This document shows, in pieces, positions 54,838 through 64,000 of a stretch of DNA of 64,000 nucleotides. The position numbers and the translations under genes were made by a program. Each line of letters starts with the position of its first letter. Position 1 is the stretch's first letter. A model generated the notes under the pieces. That model had not been told where the DNA came from, searched no databases, and worked only from the letters and a program-made list of their open reading frames with translations. The stretch covers positions 62,001 to 126,000 of the forward strand of contig DATJZY010000042.1 of assembly GCA_035577985.1 (NCBI GenBank), given 5' to 3'. The stretch comes from Candidatus Eisenbacteria bacterium. Lineage in GTDB: Bacteria > Desulfobacterota > Binatia > DP-6.

Positions 54838-56750
54838 CACTTGTAGCTCCGGGTGGCGAGGTGGACGTTCTCGAATGCGAGCGGCTCCTCGTGCCGCGTC
54901 TGCGGCCGGTCCGCGCCGCACCACTCCCACACCGCGACGTGACAGAAGCGCTCGTCGTTGCGGAGCGCTTCGCCGTCCGGCGTCTGGTACTCCTCGCGGA
55001 AGTGTCCGCCGCACGACTCCTCGCGTGCCAGCGCGTCGCGGCACATGAGCTCCCCGAGTTCGAAGAAGTCGGCGACCCGCCCCGCCATCTCGAGCGACTG
55101 GTTGAGGTCGGCCCCCGCGCCGGGGACGGTCACGTTCTTCCAGAACTCCTGCCGCAGGGCGGGAATCTTCTCGATCGCGGCAGTGAGACTCGCCTTGGTG
55201 CGCGCCATGCCGCAGTGCTCCCACATGATGCGCCCGAGCTCGCGGTGGAACGACATCACCGTGCGGTTGCCGCGCACCGCGAGCAGGCGCTCGATGCGTT
55301 CGCGCACGGCCGCCTCGGCCGCCCGGCACTCCGCGTGCGTCGCGTCCATGCCGCCCGGCTTCACGCCGGCGAGGAAGTTGCCGATCGTGTACGGCAGCAC
55401 GAAGTAGCCGTCGGCAAGCCCCTGCATGAGCGCGCTCGCTCCCAGGCGGTTCGCGCCGTGGTCCGAGAAGTTCGCCTCGCCGGCCACGAAGAGACCCGGG
55501 ATCGTGCTCATGAGGTCGTAGTCGACCCAGAGCCCGCCCATCGTGTAGTGCGTCGCCGGGTAGATGCGCATCGGCACGGCGTAGGGATCCTCGCCGGTGA
55601 TGCGCTCGTACATCTCGAAGAGGTTGCCGTACTTCTCGGCGATGGCTTCGCGGCCCAGTCGGCCGATGGCGTCGGCGAAGTCGAGATAGACGCCGAGCCC
55701 GCCCGGACCGACGCCGCGCCCCTCGTCGCAGACGCGCTTGGCGGCGCGCGACGCGATGTCGCGCGGCGCCAGGTTGCCGTAGCTCGGATACATGCGCTCG
55801 AGGTAGTAGTCGCGCTCCGGGTCGGGGATCTGGGCCGGCGCGCGTGTGTCGCCCGCTTTGAGGGGCACCCAGATCCGCCCGTCGTTGCGCAGCGACTCGC
55901 TCATGAGCGTCAGCTTCGACTGGTACTCGCCCGACACGGGGATGCAGGTCGGGTGGATCTGCGTGTAGCACGGGTTCGCGAAGCCCGCGCCCTTCTTGTG
56001 GGCGCGCCAGATGGCGGTGGCGTTGCAGCCCTTCGCATAGGTCGCGAGGAAGAAGACGTTGCCGTAGCCGCCGGTCGCGAGCACGACCGCGTCGCCGACG
56101 TGCGATGCGATCTCGCCCGTCACCATGTCGCGGACGACGATGCCGCGTGCGCGGCCGTCGACGACCACCAGCTCGAGCATCTCGTGCCGCGCGTACATCT
56201 GCACCCGCCCGCACCCGATCTGCCGCTCCAGCGCCTGGTAGGCGCCCAGCAGGAGCTGCTGGCCGGTCTGCCCGCGCGCGTAGAACGTGCGCGAGACCTG
56301 GGCGCCGCCGAACGAGCGGTTGTCGAGCAGGCCACCGTACTCGCGCGCGAAGGGCACGCCCTGTGCGACGCACTGGTCGATGATGTTCACCGACACCTCG
56401 GCGAGCCGGTAGACGTTCGCCTCGCGCGAGCGGAAGTCACCGCCCTTGATCGTGTCGTAGAACAGGCGCCGCACGCTGTCGCCGTCGTTGCGGTAGTTCT
56501 TGGCGGCGTTGATGCCGCCCTGCGCGGCGATCGAGTGCGCCCGGCGGGGGCTGTCCTGGTAGCAGAAGCAGCTGACGTTGTAGCCGAGCTCGGCCATCGA
56601 GGCGGCGGCGCTCGCGCCAGCGAGCCCGCTCCCGACGACGATGACGTGGTACTTCCGCTTGTTGTTGGGCGCGACGAGCTTCATCTCGAAGCGACGCGTG
56701 TCCCACTTGCGCTCGAGCGGACCCGAGGGGATGTGCGCGTCGAGGTTCAT
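54837..56750 (-). CDS. sdhA: succinate dehydrogenase flavoprotein subunit (B-type)
   Basis: 637 residues. The FAD-binding start is [41 protein letters not shown] holds the histidine that binds FAD covalently, and [45 protein letters not shown] completes the active-site region. Succinate is oxidised to fumarate (or the reverse). Its ATG overlaps the sdhC stop (ATGA). Confidence 0.98.
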   Translation of the reverse strand: MNLDAHIPSGPLERKWDTRRFEMKLVAPNNKRKYHVIVVGSGLAGASAAASMAELGYNVSCFCYQDSPRRAHSIAAQGGINAAKNYRNDGDSVRRLFYDTIKGGDFRSREANVYRLAEVSVNIIDQCVAQGVPFAREYGGLLDNRSFGGAQVSRTFYARGQTGQQLLLGAYQALERQIGCGRVQMYARHEMLELVVVDGRARGIVVRDMVTGEIASHVGDAVVLATGGYGNVFFLATYAKGCNATAIWRAHKKGAGFANPCYTQIHPTCIPVSGEYQSKLTLMSESLRNDGRIWVPLKAGDTRAPAQIPDPERDYYLERMYPSYGNLAPRDIASRAAKRVCDEGRGVGPGGLGVYLDFADAIGRLGREAIAEKYGNLFEMYERITGEDPYAVPMRIYPATHYTMGGLWVDYDLMSTIPGLFVAGEANFSDHGANRLGASALMQGLADGYFVLPYTIGNFLAGVKPGGMDATHAECRAAEAAVRERIERLLAVRGNRTVMSFHRELGRIMWEHCGMARTKASLTAAIEKIPALRQEFWKNVTVPGAGADLNQSLEMAGRVADFFELGELMCRDALAREESCGGHFREEYQTPDGEALRNDERFCHVAVWEWCGADRPQTRHEEPLAFENVHLATRSYK

Positions 56751-57409
56751 CGGACGACACCCAGGAGCACGGCGAGCGGGAAGGAGATGTTCGCGACCAC
56801 CACGACCGCGGCGATGACGGTGAGCGCCCGGCGGGCGATCGCCTCGTGCCGGGGATGCGAAACCCCGAGGGTCCGCAGCAGGCTCAGCGTGCCATGCTTC
56901 AGATGCATGCCGAGCAGACACATCGCGACGACGTAGAACCCCGCCACCGGCACGATGCGGAAGCTCGCGACGACGTTGCGGTAGACGTTGCCCTCGTCGA
57001 AGCCGGGATTCACGGTGCCGAACGTGAAGTCGAGGAGGTGGTAGACGACGAACACGGCGAGGAACGCCCCGCTCCAGCGCATCGTGCGCGACGCGTACGT
57101 CGACTCGGCCGCCCGCCACTCGCGGTAGCCGACCGGGCGCGCGCCGAGGTCGAGGCGCGTGAGCGACACGGCCGCCCAGACGTGCAGGACGACGGCCGCG
57201 AGCAGGATGCCGCGCGCGATCCAGAGCCCCGCCCCGTGCAGGAGCTCGCGCAGGAAGACGGCGTACTCGTTCATCACGGTGGGTCCGAGGTAGAGCTGGA
57301 GGTTCCCCACCATGTGGAGGACGACGAACCCGAACAGGATGACGCCGGTCACCGCCATGACGATCTTGCGGCCGATCGTCGACGCCAGCAGTGCGGGCGA
57401 GGAACTCAT
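56747..57409 (-). CDS. sdhC: succinate dehydrogenase/fumarate reductase cytochrome b subunit, dihaem
   Basis: 220 residues with five membrane helices. Histidines in [35 protein letters not shown] and [14 protein letters not shown] sit where the dihaem cytochrome b of the Wolinella fumarate reductase binds its two haems. No sdhD is present, so this is a single-anchor B-type enzyme with menaquinone or quinone. Electron transfer across the membrane may be coupled to proton movement, as in that family. Confidence 0.93.
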   Translation of the reverse strand: MSSSPALLASTIGRKIVMAVTGVILFGFVVLHMVGNLQLYLGPTVMNEYAVFLRELLHGAGLWIARGILLAAVVLHVWAAVSLTRLDLGARPVGYREWRAAESTYASRTMRWSGAFLAVFVVYHLLDFTFGTVNPGFDEGNVYRNVVASFRIVPVAGFYVVAMCLLGMHLKHGTLSLLRTLGVSHPRHEAIARRALTVIAAVVVVANISFPLAVLLGVVR

Positions 57410-57475
57410 GGCTCTTCTATTTCAGGGTAGCGAGCCTGCCGCCCGGCGCGAAATGAAATGCGCTCGCAAGAGCCA

Positions 57476-57476
<1 letters not shown>
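57408..57476. repeat. nested inverted repeat in the mdh-sdhC gap
   Basis: ATGGCTCTT (57408-57416) pairs with AAGAGCCAT (57468-57476), and a GCGAGC/GCTCGC pair lies inside it. Together they could fold the intergenic mRNA into one structure that includes the sdhC start codon region. A regulatory effect is inference. Confidence 0.35.
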
Positions 57477-58447
<971 letters not shown>

Positions 58448-58500
58448 CTAAAAATCGGGGGCCGGCGCAAGCCGGGGGTTGGCGCAGACGGGCCGCTCGC

Positions 58501-58522
58501 CGTGTCCACTCGCGTGGACACG
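58501..58522. promoter_or_regulatory. 9-bp dyad between divergent operons, candidate operator
   Basis: CGTGTCCAC and GTGGACACG are perfect complements around TCGC. The site lies between the mdh operon and the haem-lipoprotein gene. It looks like a repressor or activator site; the regulator is unknown. The rest of 58433-58698 shows no clear promoter. Confidence 0.4.
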
Positions 58523-58698
58523 CAGTTGGACGCCCTGCCCAATCGAGCCGACGCGCGGTCCCGAACCTTGGCCGCTCCGAACGGTACGGAACGTGCTCTT
58601 CCGAGGGTATGTCGCCGTCGCAGGAAGCCGTGCAGCCCACGCCGGGGTGCCCTCTTGCCCGACGAGCAGCGCTGGCACTAGGGTCGCTCGGGACCTCG

Positions 58699-60438
58699 AT
58701 GCGCGTGCGAATCGGTACCGTTCGCGCCTGCGCGACGCTCGCCGTCGCCGCCCTGACCGCCTGCCAGGGAGCCGATGCGGAGAGGGTCCCCATCGTAGCG
58801 CGATCGGAGAGCTTCCAGGTCCGACCTCCGCATGTCGACGAGGTGGCGGTGCAGCTCATCGACCCGGCATCCTCGACCGCGCGCGTCTTCGTTCGTCTCG
58901 CACGCGACCCGCGCTTGAAGGACACGCTCACGGTCGAGGGCGATCACGGCCCGGTGGAGCTGCACGCCGAGAAGGGGCCCAAATCCGACGCCTCCGTCCT
59001 CTTCACGGGAACCACCACCCTCGACGTCGACGCCCTGCGCAAGCGACAGGAGCTGCTCGACCGCATGGCGAGCGAGCACGGCGGCGAGCTCACCATCCCG
59101 GTCTTCGCCGGCCGCCAGCAGATCGGCGTGAAGGTCCTGCCGAAGCTTCCGATCGGGCCGCTCGTCTCGGGCGAGAAGGTCGCGCTCGACGTCGGTTGGG
59201 TGGCCCCCATGCTGATCGACGAGAAGAAGTCGCTGTTCGTCCGTGACACGAGCGTCGTCGGCGACACGACCCGCACGTACAACCCCTGCACCGGGGGTGT
59301 GGGAACCAAGCTCGGGAAGTGGACGTTCGGCTATCTCATGCAGCAGATGGCCGGCACGACCGACGCCGCGGCGATGGTGCGGAACTGGCTCGCGCAGTGG
59401 GAGACCGCGCAGACCGTGAACGGCCTCTCGATCGCGAGCCGCGGGCTCATGAAGCGCGCGATCATCGACCCGTGGCCGCGAACGACTCCGGGCGGTCCGC
59501 TCGACCTGGCCGAGGCGCCGTTCCGCCTGCTCGCGATCGTGAACCGCATCGACCTCACCGAGAACCTCTCGTACGGCTCGGGAAGCGCCGGCGAGCTGCG
59601 CTTCGTGTTCGGAGCCCTCGGCGCTCCACCGTCGTGCAAGCCGCTCCAGTTCACGGTGATCTTCGAATACGGCGTCGAACGCTCCGGTTGCATCGCGCTT
59701 CGCGATTGGGCGCGCGCGTGGGCCGACCTCTCGAGCCTCACGCCCGGAACGACCGCCTACAACGACGCGCTCGAGGTCTTGACCGAGCAGATCGTGAAGA
59801 GCGGGGCGGCGCCGGGGAATCCGAACGGGAGCGCGCTCGCCCAGCTGCGGACGAACGAGATCGACCTCCTGGACCTGGCCGCGATGCCCGGCAACCAGCT
59901 CTGGGAGCTGCGCGAGTTCCACTTGAACGACTTAGGCGCGCTCGCCCAGAGCACCGTGCGTCGCACGCCGCGACCCGAGGCCAACGGCACCGCGGACGTC
60001 TCGTCGTGGGTCACCGCCAACTCCACGCCGATCCTCAACGACCAGCCGTACGACGTGCCCCTTCAGTATCCCGGTACGGCGTCGTTCAAAGGGGGCGACG
60101 CGCTCATGGCCGAGGACACGTTCTGGCAGGGCGCCACCAGCTCGCCCATCAGCCCGTCCGAACTTCGTCACAAGTTCTCGTTCAATACGTGCTCGGGTTG
60201 TCATGCCCGCGAGACCGACACGCACTTCACGCATGTGTCGCCGAGCGGTCCCCTCGGGCAGGAGGCGCTGCTCTCGAAGTTCCTCACCGGAACGGCACCG
60301 GCGGGGGTGGACGATCCGCTCGGCGGCCCGAACCGCAACTTCGCCGACCTCGATCGGCGTCGCGGCATCCTCGACGGTATCGCAAACCGCTCTTGCATCT
60401 TCCTCATCCCCCACGTCCCACCCGGCATGTCGCACTGA
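58699..60438 (+). CDS. haem-c-binding lipoprotein of unknown function
   Basis: 579 residues from the ATG at 58699, where a lipoprotein signal ending LAVAALTACQG begins; the longer frame from 58609 would mask it. A single CxxCH haem motif, CSGCH in NTCSGCHARETDTHF, lies about 510 residues in. Apart from this no family is recognised. The middle part, LMKRAIIDPWPRTTPGGPLDLAEAPFRLLAIVNRIDL..., is dense in conserved-looking aromatic and charged residues. A periplasmic or outer-membrane redox role is inferred. Confidence 0.75.
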   Translation: MRVRIGTVRACATLAVAALTACQGADAERVPIVARSESFQVRPPHVDEVAVQLIDPASSTARVFVRLARDPRLKDTLTVEGDHGPVELHAEKGPKSDASVLFTGTTTLDVDALRKRQELLDRMASEHGGELTIPVFAGRQQIGVKVLPKLPIGPLVSGEKVALDVGWVAPMLIDEKKSLFVRDTSVVGDTTRTYNPCTGGVGTKLGKWTFGYLMQQMAGTTDAAAMVRNWLAQWETAQTVNGLSIASRGLMKRAIIDPWPRTTPGGPLDLAEAPFRLLAIVNRIDLTENLSYGSGSAGELRFVFGALGAPPSCKPLQFTVIFEYGVERSGCIALRDWARAWADLSSLTPGTTAYNDALEVLTEQIVKSGAAPGNPNGSALAQLRTNEIDLLDLAAMPGNQLWELREFHLNDLGALAQSTVRRTPRPEANGTADVSSWVTANSTPILNDQPYDVPLQYPGTASFKGGDALMAEDTFWQGATSSPISPSELRHKFSFNTCSGCHARETDTHFTHVSPSGPLGQEALLSKFLTGTAPAGVDDPLGGPNRNFADLDRRRGILDGIANRSCIFLIPHVPPGMSH

Positions 60439-60447
60439 GGTAGCGTC

Positions 60448-63400
60448 GTGACCCCTCCAGCCGAGCTGAACCATCATTCCTTCGCGAACCCGCCGCGCGG
60501 CGCGCCGCCGTTCGTCGGACGCGCGGCCGAGCTCGAGTGGCTGCGGGGTTGCCTGGAGTCCGCGCTCGCGGGCCGCCCGCGCGTCGCCCTCGTCGTCGGC
60601 GAGCCCGGAATCGGGAAGACGCGCCTGCTCCGGGAGCTGCAGACGCACGCCACGGCGCGCGGCGCGTCGGTGTGCGTGGGGCGAGGCCACGAGGACCTGG
60701 CCATTCCGTTCCTGCCCATCGCCGAGGCGCTGGCGCCGCGCGTGCAGAGCATGTCGGCGTCGGTCGCCCGTCTCCTGGGCGGCGACGCCGACGTCGTGCG
60801 GCGTCTCGTCCACGGCGACGTCGCGACCGGCGCCGTCCACGACTCGCACCGGCCGTGGCAGCCGCACGATCCGAAGCTCTTCCTCGCCGCGTCGCGCGCC
60901 GTGATCGAGCTCGCGCGGGAGGAGCCGATGGTTCTCATGCTCGACGACGTGCACTGGGTGGACCAGGCGTCCCTCGAGCTCTTCACCCACCTCGTGCTCG
61001 GCATCGCCGACGTCGCCGGGCGCGACCGGCTGCCGCTGCTCGTCGTCGCGTCGAGCCGTCCGGTCGAGCCGACGCACCGGCTCGGCCGCGCGATCGCGCG
61101 CTTCCAGCGCGACGACGTCTGCGAAACCCTCGACCTCGAAGGCCTCGGCGAGATGGACCTCACGCGCCTCGTGCAGGGGCTCGGCCTGCGCCGGCCGTCG
61201 CATCAGATGATCGCGGTGGTGAACGAGGCCACGCATGGCAACCCGCTCTTCGTGCAGGAGGTGATCGATCACCTGCGGCGTCACGGCGCAATCCGCGAGC
61301 AGGGCGGCACCCTCACGACGAGCGCCTCGGCCGCCGACGTGCCGCTGCCGCTCGACGTGACGACCGCCATCGCCTCGCGGACCGACGCGCTCGACGTCGA
61401 GACGCGACGCCTGCTGACGCTCGCCGCCTGCATCGGCGATCGCATCGTGCCCGAGGTGCTGGCCGCGGTGAGCGCGACGCCCCAGGCGGTCGTGGTCGAG
61501 CGGCTCGACGGCGCGGTCGCCGGCCGGCTGCTCACGACCGACGGCCGTGCTTTCCAGTTCGCGCATCCGCTCATTCGGCGTGCCTTCTACGCCACGCCAT
61601 CGCCGAGCCAGCGCCAGCGGATGCATCTCACCGTGGCGAGCGCGCTCCGCGCTCACTACCTGCCGGCCACGCCCGACGGCGACCTCGAAATCGCCCATCA
61701 TCTGATCGCCGCCGGACCGGCCGCCGATCCGATCCACGTCGTCGCGTACGCGCGCCGCGCGGGGCACCTCGCCTTCTCGCGCGCCTCGTGGACGGACGCG
61801 GCGCGCTGCTACGCGGCCGCGCTCGACGCCGGCGGCGAGACGATTCCCGTACGGGAACGCGCCGAGCTGCACCGGCTGGCCGGCCTCGCGCACGCCCGCG
61901 ATCAGGACGCGGGCCCGTGCCTCGACCACTACGAGAAGGCGATCGCGGCCTTCACCGAGGCCGACGATCCGCGCGGGCTGGCGCGCTCCCTCATGGGAAA
62001 GACGCGTGCCTGCTTCACGCTCGCGTCGGTCGGCTACGGGACCCTGATCGATCCCGGTCCGCTCACCGCCGTCGCCGAGCGGCTCGCCGACGACGACCCC
62101 TCCTTGTGCGGGTTCGTGTGGGCCGAGCTCTCGCAGGTCTACTGGACGGCCCGGCGCGCCGGCCAGGCACGCGAGATGGCCGAGCGCGGGCTCGAGATCG
62201 GTCGCCGTCTGGGCGACGATCCGCTCGCCGCCGAGTCGCATCGCTCCGCCGCCCTCGCGGCCAGCCAGGCGCTCGATCCGCGCGGCGCGCTCGAGCACCT
62301 GGAACAGGGCCTCGTCTGCGCGCGACGTGGCGGCGACTCCTGGATCGAGAGCAACCTCCTGCAGCGCCGCCCGCTGGCGCTCCTCTGGAGCGGGCGGCTC
62401 GCCGACGCCGACGCGGCCGCGTTCGAGGCCGCGGAGATCACGCGCCGCCTCCACGACTGGGGGGACAACTCCCTCGCCGAGGGCGCGCTCACCTGCCTCG
62501 CGGTCGCGCGGGGCGACTTCGACGGTGCCGAGCGACACGCCTACCGCGCGATGGCCCTGCTGCAGCGGTCCGGCTATCCGTGGGCGGGACCGACCGCGCT
62601 TCCCGCGCTGGCGTGCGCACGCATCGCGCGCGGTGCGTTCGGCGAAGCCGAGGACGCGCTCGCCATCCTGGGCGACCCGGGGCAGGTGTTCGACGACCCG
62701 GGGCCGGCGATCCAGTTCGCCGTCTTCGTGCTGCGCCAGGCGGTGCGGGCCTGGACCGAGCGTCCCGAGGATCTCCGTGCGGAGCTGCACGACCGCTTCC
62801 TGCCCCTCGCCCGCCCGATCACGAGGGACGACGCCGCCGATGTCTACGCGGTCGGCATGTACGGCGCCCTCGTCGAGACCGCCGAGCGCCTCGCCGCGCC
62901 CGAGCTGGCCGAGCCCGTGTACGACGTCCTCGTGCGCGCCGCCGAGCGCGGCGTCGTCGTGTCGAGCGGATGGGTGTGTCTCACCGCGCGCGTCCTCGGC
63001 GCCGCCGCGACGATGCTGCACCGGTGGGACGAGGCCCAGGCCTGGTTCGAGACCGGGCTCGCGCAGGCGACGACGCACGGCATGCGACCCGAGCTGGCGC
63101 GCATCCACCTCGGCCTGGCGCGGCTGCTCGTCGCGCGTGGACGGCGCGCCGACCGCCGGCGCGCGGTGGACCACGTGGGCCGTGCCCTCCCGATCCTGCG
63201 CGAGCTCGGCATGACGCCGTTCGAAGACCAGGCCCGCACGCTCGCTGCCGTTCTCGAGACCGCCGCCGCGGCCCCTGCCCAGCTCGAGAGCACCGAAGGC
63301 CTCAACCGCCGTGAGCACACGATCCTCTTCCACCTCGCGCGCGGGCACGACGACGCGACGATCGCCCGCGATCTCGTGCTGCGCGCCGACACGCTCGCAC

Positions 63401-64000
63401 GCCATCTCCGTACGCTGTTCCGCAAGATCGGCGTCGACACCCGCGCCGAAGCGGTCCTCTACGCCCGCTCCCTCGGGGTCGTGCCCGAGCCGCCGCCGGC
63501 CCGCGATCGCCCGCTCGCCGTGATCCTGTTCACCGACATCGCCGGGTCGGCTGCGCTGTTCGACCGCCTGGGGGACGCGGCTGCGCGCGAGCTGGTGCGC
63601 ACGCACGACAGCATCGTCCGCGACGCGCTCGCTCGCACCGGCGGCGTCGAGACCAAGCACACCGGCGACGGGATCATGGCGACCTTCGCGTCGGTGTCGC
63701 TGGCGCTCGACTGCGCCGTCCTGCTGCAGCGCCAGATCGCGGCCCACAACGCGCGCTCGCCGGAGCGCCGCCTCGGCGTGCGCGTCGGCATCAACGCCGG
63801 CGAGGCGATGCTCGAGGACCACGACTTCTTCGGCACCGCCGTCACGGCGGCGGCACGCATCTGCGCGCGCGCCCGTCCCGGGCAGATCCTGGTCGCCGAG
63901 GTCGTCCGGCAGCTCGCGTCGGGTCAGGCCGTCCGGTTCACCGACAAGGGGCGGGTCGCGCTGCGCGGCTTTGCGCGCCGCTACCACCTCTTCGAGGTAT
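60448..64000 (+). CDS. large AAA-ATPase/TPR regulator with LuxR HTH and C-terminal class III cyclase domain (cut by window edge)
   Basis: At least 1184 residues from GTG 60448; the C-terminus is off the edge. An NTPase domain (FVGRAAELEWLRGCLESA; Walker A GEPGIGKTR at about 51-59; Walker B MVLMLDDVHWVD) is followed by a long helical, TPR-like region. A LuxR-type HTH (LNRREHTILFHLARGHDDATIARDL...LRTLFRKIGV, about 951-1005) comes next, then a class III cyclase domain (ILFTDIAGSAALFDRLGD, ETKHTGDGIMATF, FFGTAVTAAARI) from about residue 1022. The metal Asp residues are present, but the transition-state Asn of V-N-x-A-A-R is Thr, so cyclase activity is uncertain. It resembles the LuxR/MalT-like STAND regulators; the target is unknown. 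Confidence 0.9.
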   Translation, partial: MTPPAELNHHSFANPPRGAPPFVGRAAELEWLRGCLESALAGRPRVALVVGEPGIGKTRLLRELQTHATARGASVCVGRGHEDLAIPFLPIAEALAPRVQSMSASVARLLGGDADVVRRLVHGDVATGAVHDSHRPWQPHDPKLFLAASRAVIELAREEPMVLMLDDVHWVDQASLELFTHLVLGIADVAGRDRLPLLVVASSRPVEPTHRLGRAIARFQRDDVCETLDLEGLGEMDLTRLVQGLGLRRPSHQMIAVVNEATHGNPLFVQEVIDHLRRHGAIREQGGTLTTSASAADVPLPLDVTTAIASRTDALDVETRRLLTLAACIGDRIVPEVLAAVSATPQAVVVERLDGAVAGRLLTTDGRAFQFAHPLIRRAFYATPSPSQRQRMHLTVASALRAHYLPATPDGDLEIAHHLIAAGPAADPIHVVAYARRAGHLAFSRASWTDAARCYAAALDAGGETIPVRERAELHRLAGLAHARDQDAGPCLDHYEKAIAAFTEADDPRGLARSLMGKTRACFTLASVGYGTLIDPGPLTAVAERLADDDPSLCGFVWAELSQVYWTARRAGQAREMAERGLEIGRRLGDDPLAAESHRSAALAASQALDPRGALEHLEQGLVCARRGGDSWIESNLLQRRPLALLWSGRLADADAAAFEAAEITRRLHDWGDNSLAEGALTCLAVARGDFDGAERHAYRAMALLQRSGYPWAGPTALPALACARIARGAFGEAEDALAILGDPGQVFDDPGPAIQFAVFVLRQAVRAWTERPEDLRAELHDRFLPLARPITRDDAADVYAVGMYGALVETAERLAAPELAEPVYDVLVRAAERGVVVSSGWVCLTARVLGAAATMLHRWDEAQAWFETGLAQATTHGMRPELARIHLGLARLLVARGRRADRRRAVDHVGRALPILRELGMTPFEDQARTLAAVLETAAAAPAQLESTEGLNRREHTILFHLARGHDDATIARDLVLRADTLARHLRTLFRKIGVDTRAEAVLYARSLGVVPEPPPARDRPLAVILFTDIAGSAALFDRLGDAAARELVRTHDSIVRDALARTGGVETKHTGDGIMATFASVSLALDCAVLLQRQIAAHNARSPERRLGVRVGINAGEAMLEDHDFFGTAVTAAARICARARPGQILVAEVVRQLASGQAVRFTDKGRVALRGFARRYHLFEV

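Noticed and set aside
59932-63987. 1351-residue minus-strand open frame opposite the AAA/LuxR regulator
   Set aside because: Shadow of a clear multi-domain protein; low-complexity composition, no motifs.

Overview
The window is a very GC-rich bacterial chromosome segment whose conserved order thrS-infC-rpmI-rplT-pheS-pheT-ihfA, surE next to an NlpD-like lipoprotein, and lepA-lepB are those of a Gram-negative (proteobacterial or Desulfobacterota/Myxococcota-like) genome. Several large secreted proteins carry CTDC-type cysteine repeats, a CGDG...EECDP motif and Thr/Ser-rich linkers. That style is common in Myxococcota and in uncultivated deltaproteobacterial lineages such as Binatota. The lineage is an inference; no rRNA gene is present.

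Layout. 1-920: the start of pyrB, pyrR and an attenuator-like leader, divergent from a GST gene (921-1850). 1840-3735: first cysteine-rich secreted protein. 3903-6928 (minus): tRNA-Pro, surE, nlpD-like, apt and a CDF metal exporter. 7174-7668: conserved hypothetical, followed by a cluster of hairpin repeats. 7964-14910 (minus): tRNA-Val and the translation operon thrS-infC-rpmI-rplT-pheS-pheT-ihfA, with infC apparently starting at AUA. 15024-21115: AI-2E-type permease, nitronate monooxygenase, thiolase-like protein and GH78-like glycosidase, with long perfect or near-perfect inverted repeats between convergent genes. 21279-25547 (minus): second cysteine-rich protein, lepB and lepA. 25695-32111: giant NHL/RHS protein with an apparently truncated toxin tip. 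32291-35839: secreted subtilase-like protein fused to FG-GAP repeats, with an apparently degenerate active site.

35840-38710 is an accessory patch: a lower-GC PD-(D/E)xK-like orphan, a frameshifted VOC gene, a GFA-type protein, a methyltransferase with a likely CUG start, and a small helical protein. 38714-39964 is a secreted SGNH hydrolase. 40018-46028 (minus) is a nucleotide-sugar operon (mtnP, PfkB kinase, GT2, UDP-glucose dehydrogenase, UDP-xylose synthase, sugar epimerase). It should convert UDP-glucose to UDP-glucuronate, UDP-xylose and an epimer. 46101-48118 holds a DAG-kinase-like gene and rlmN. 48192-49805 is an operon of two zinc-ribbon/PspC proteins flanking an ECF sigma factor and a small membrane protein. 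49802-51457 is a secreted beta-propeller.

51546-58432 (minus) is a central-carbon operon, mdh-sdhC-sdhA-sdhB-sucC-sucD-ndk, covering succinyl-CoA to oxaloacetate with a B-type (single cytochrome b) succinate dehydrogenase. It is divergent from a haem-c lipoprotein (58699-60438). The window ends inside a very large AAA/LuxR/class III cyclase regulator. The most unusual signals are a covarying three-copy hairpin repeat with an attached 12-bp-stem terminator, the shared upstream block of the two cysteine-rich paralogues, the pseudo-protease, and non-AUG starts embedded in stop-codon overlaps.
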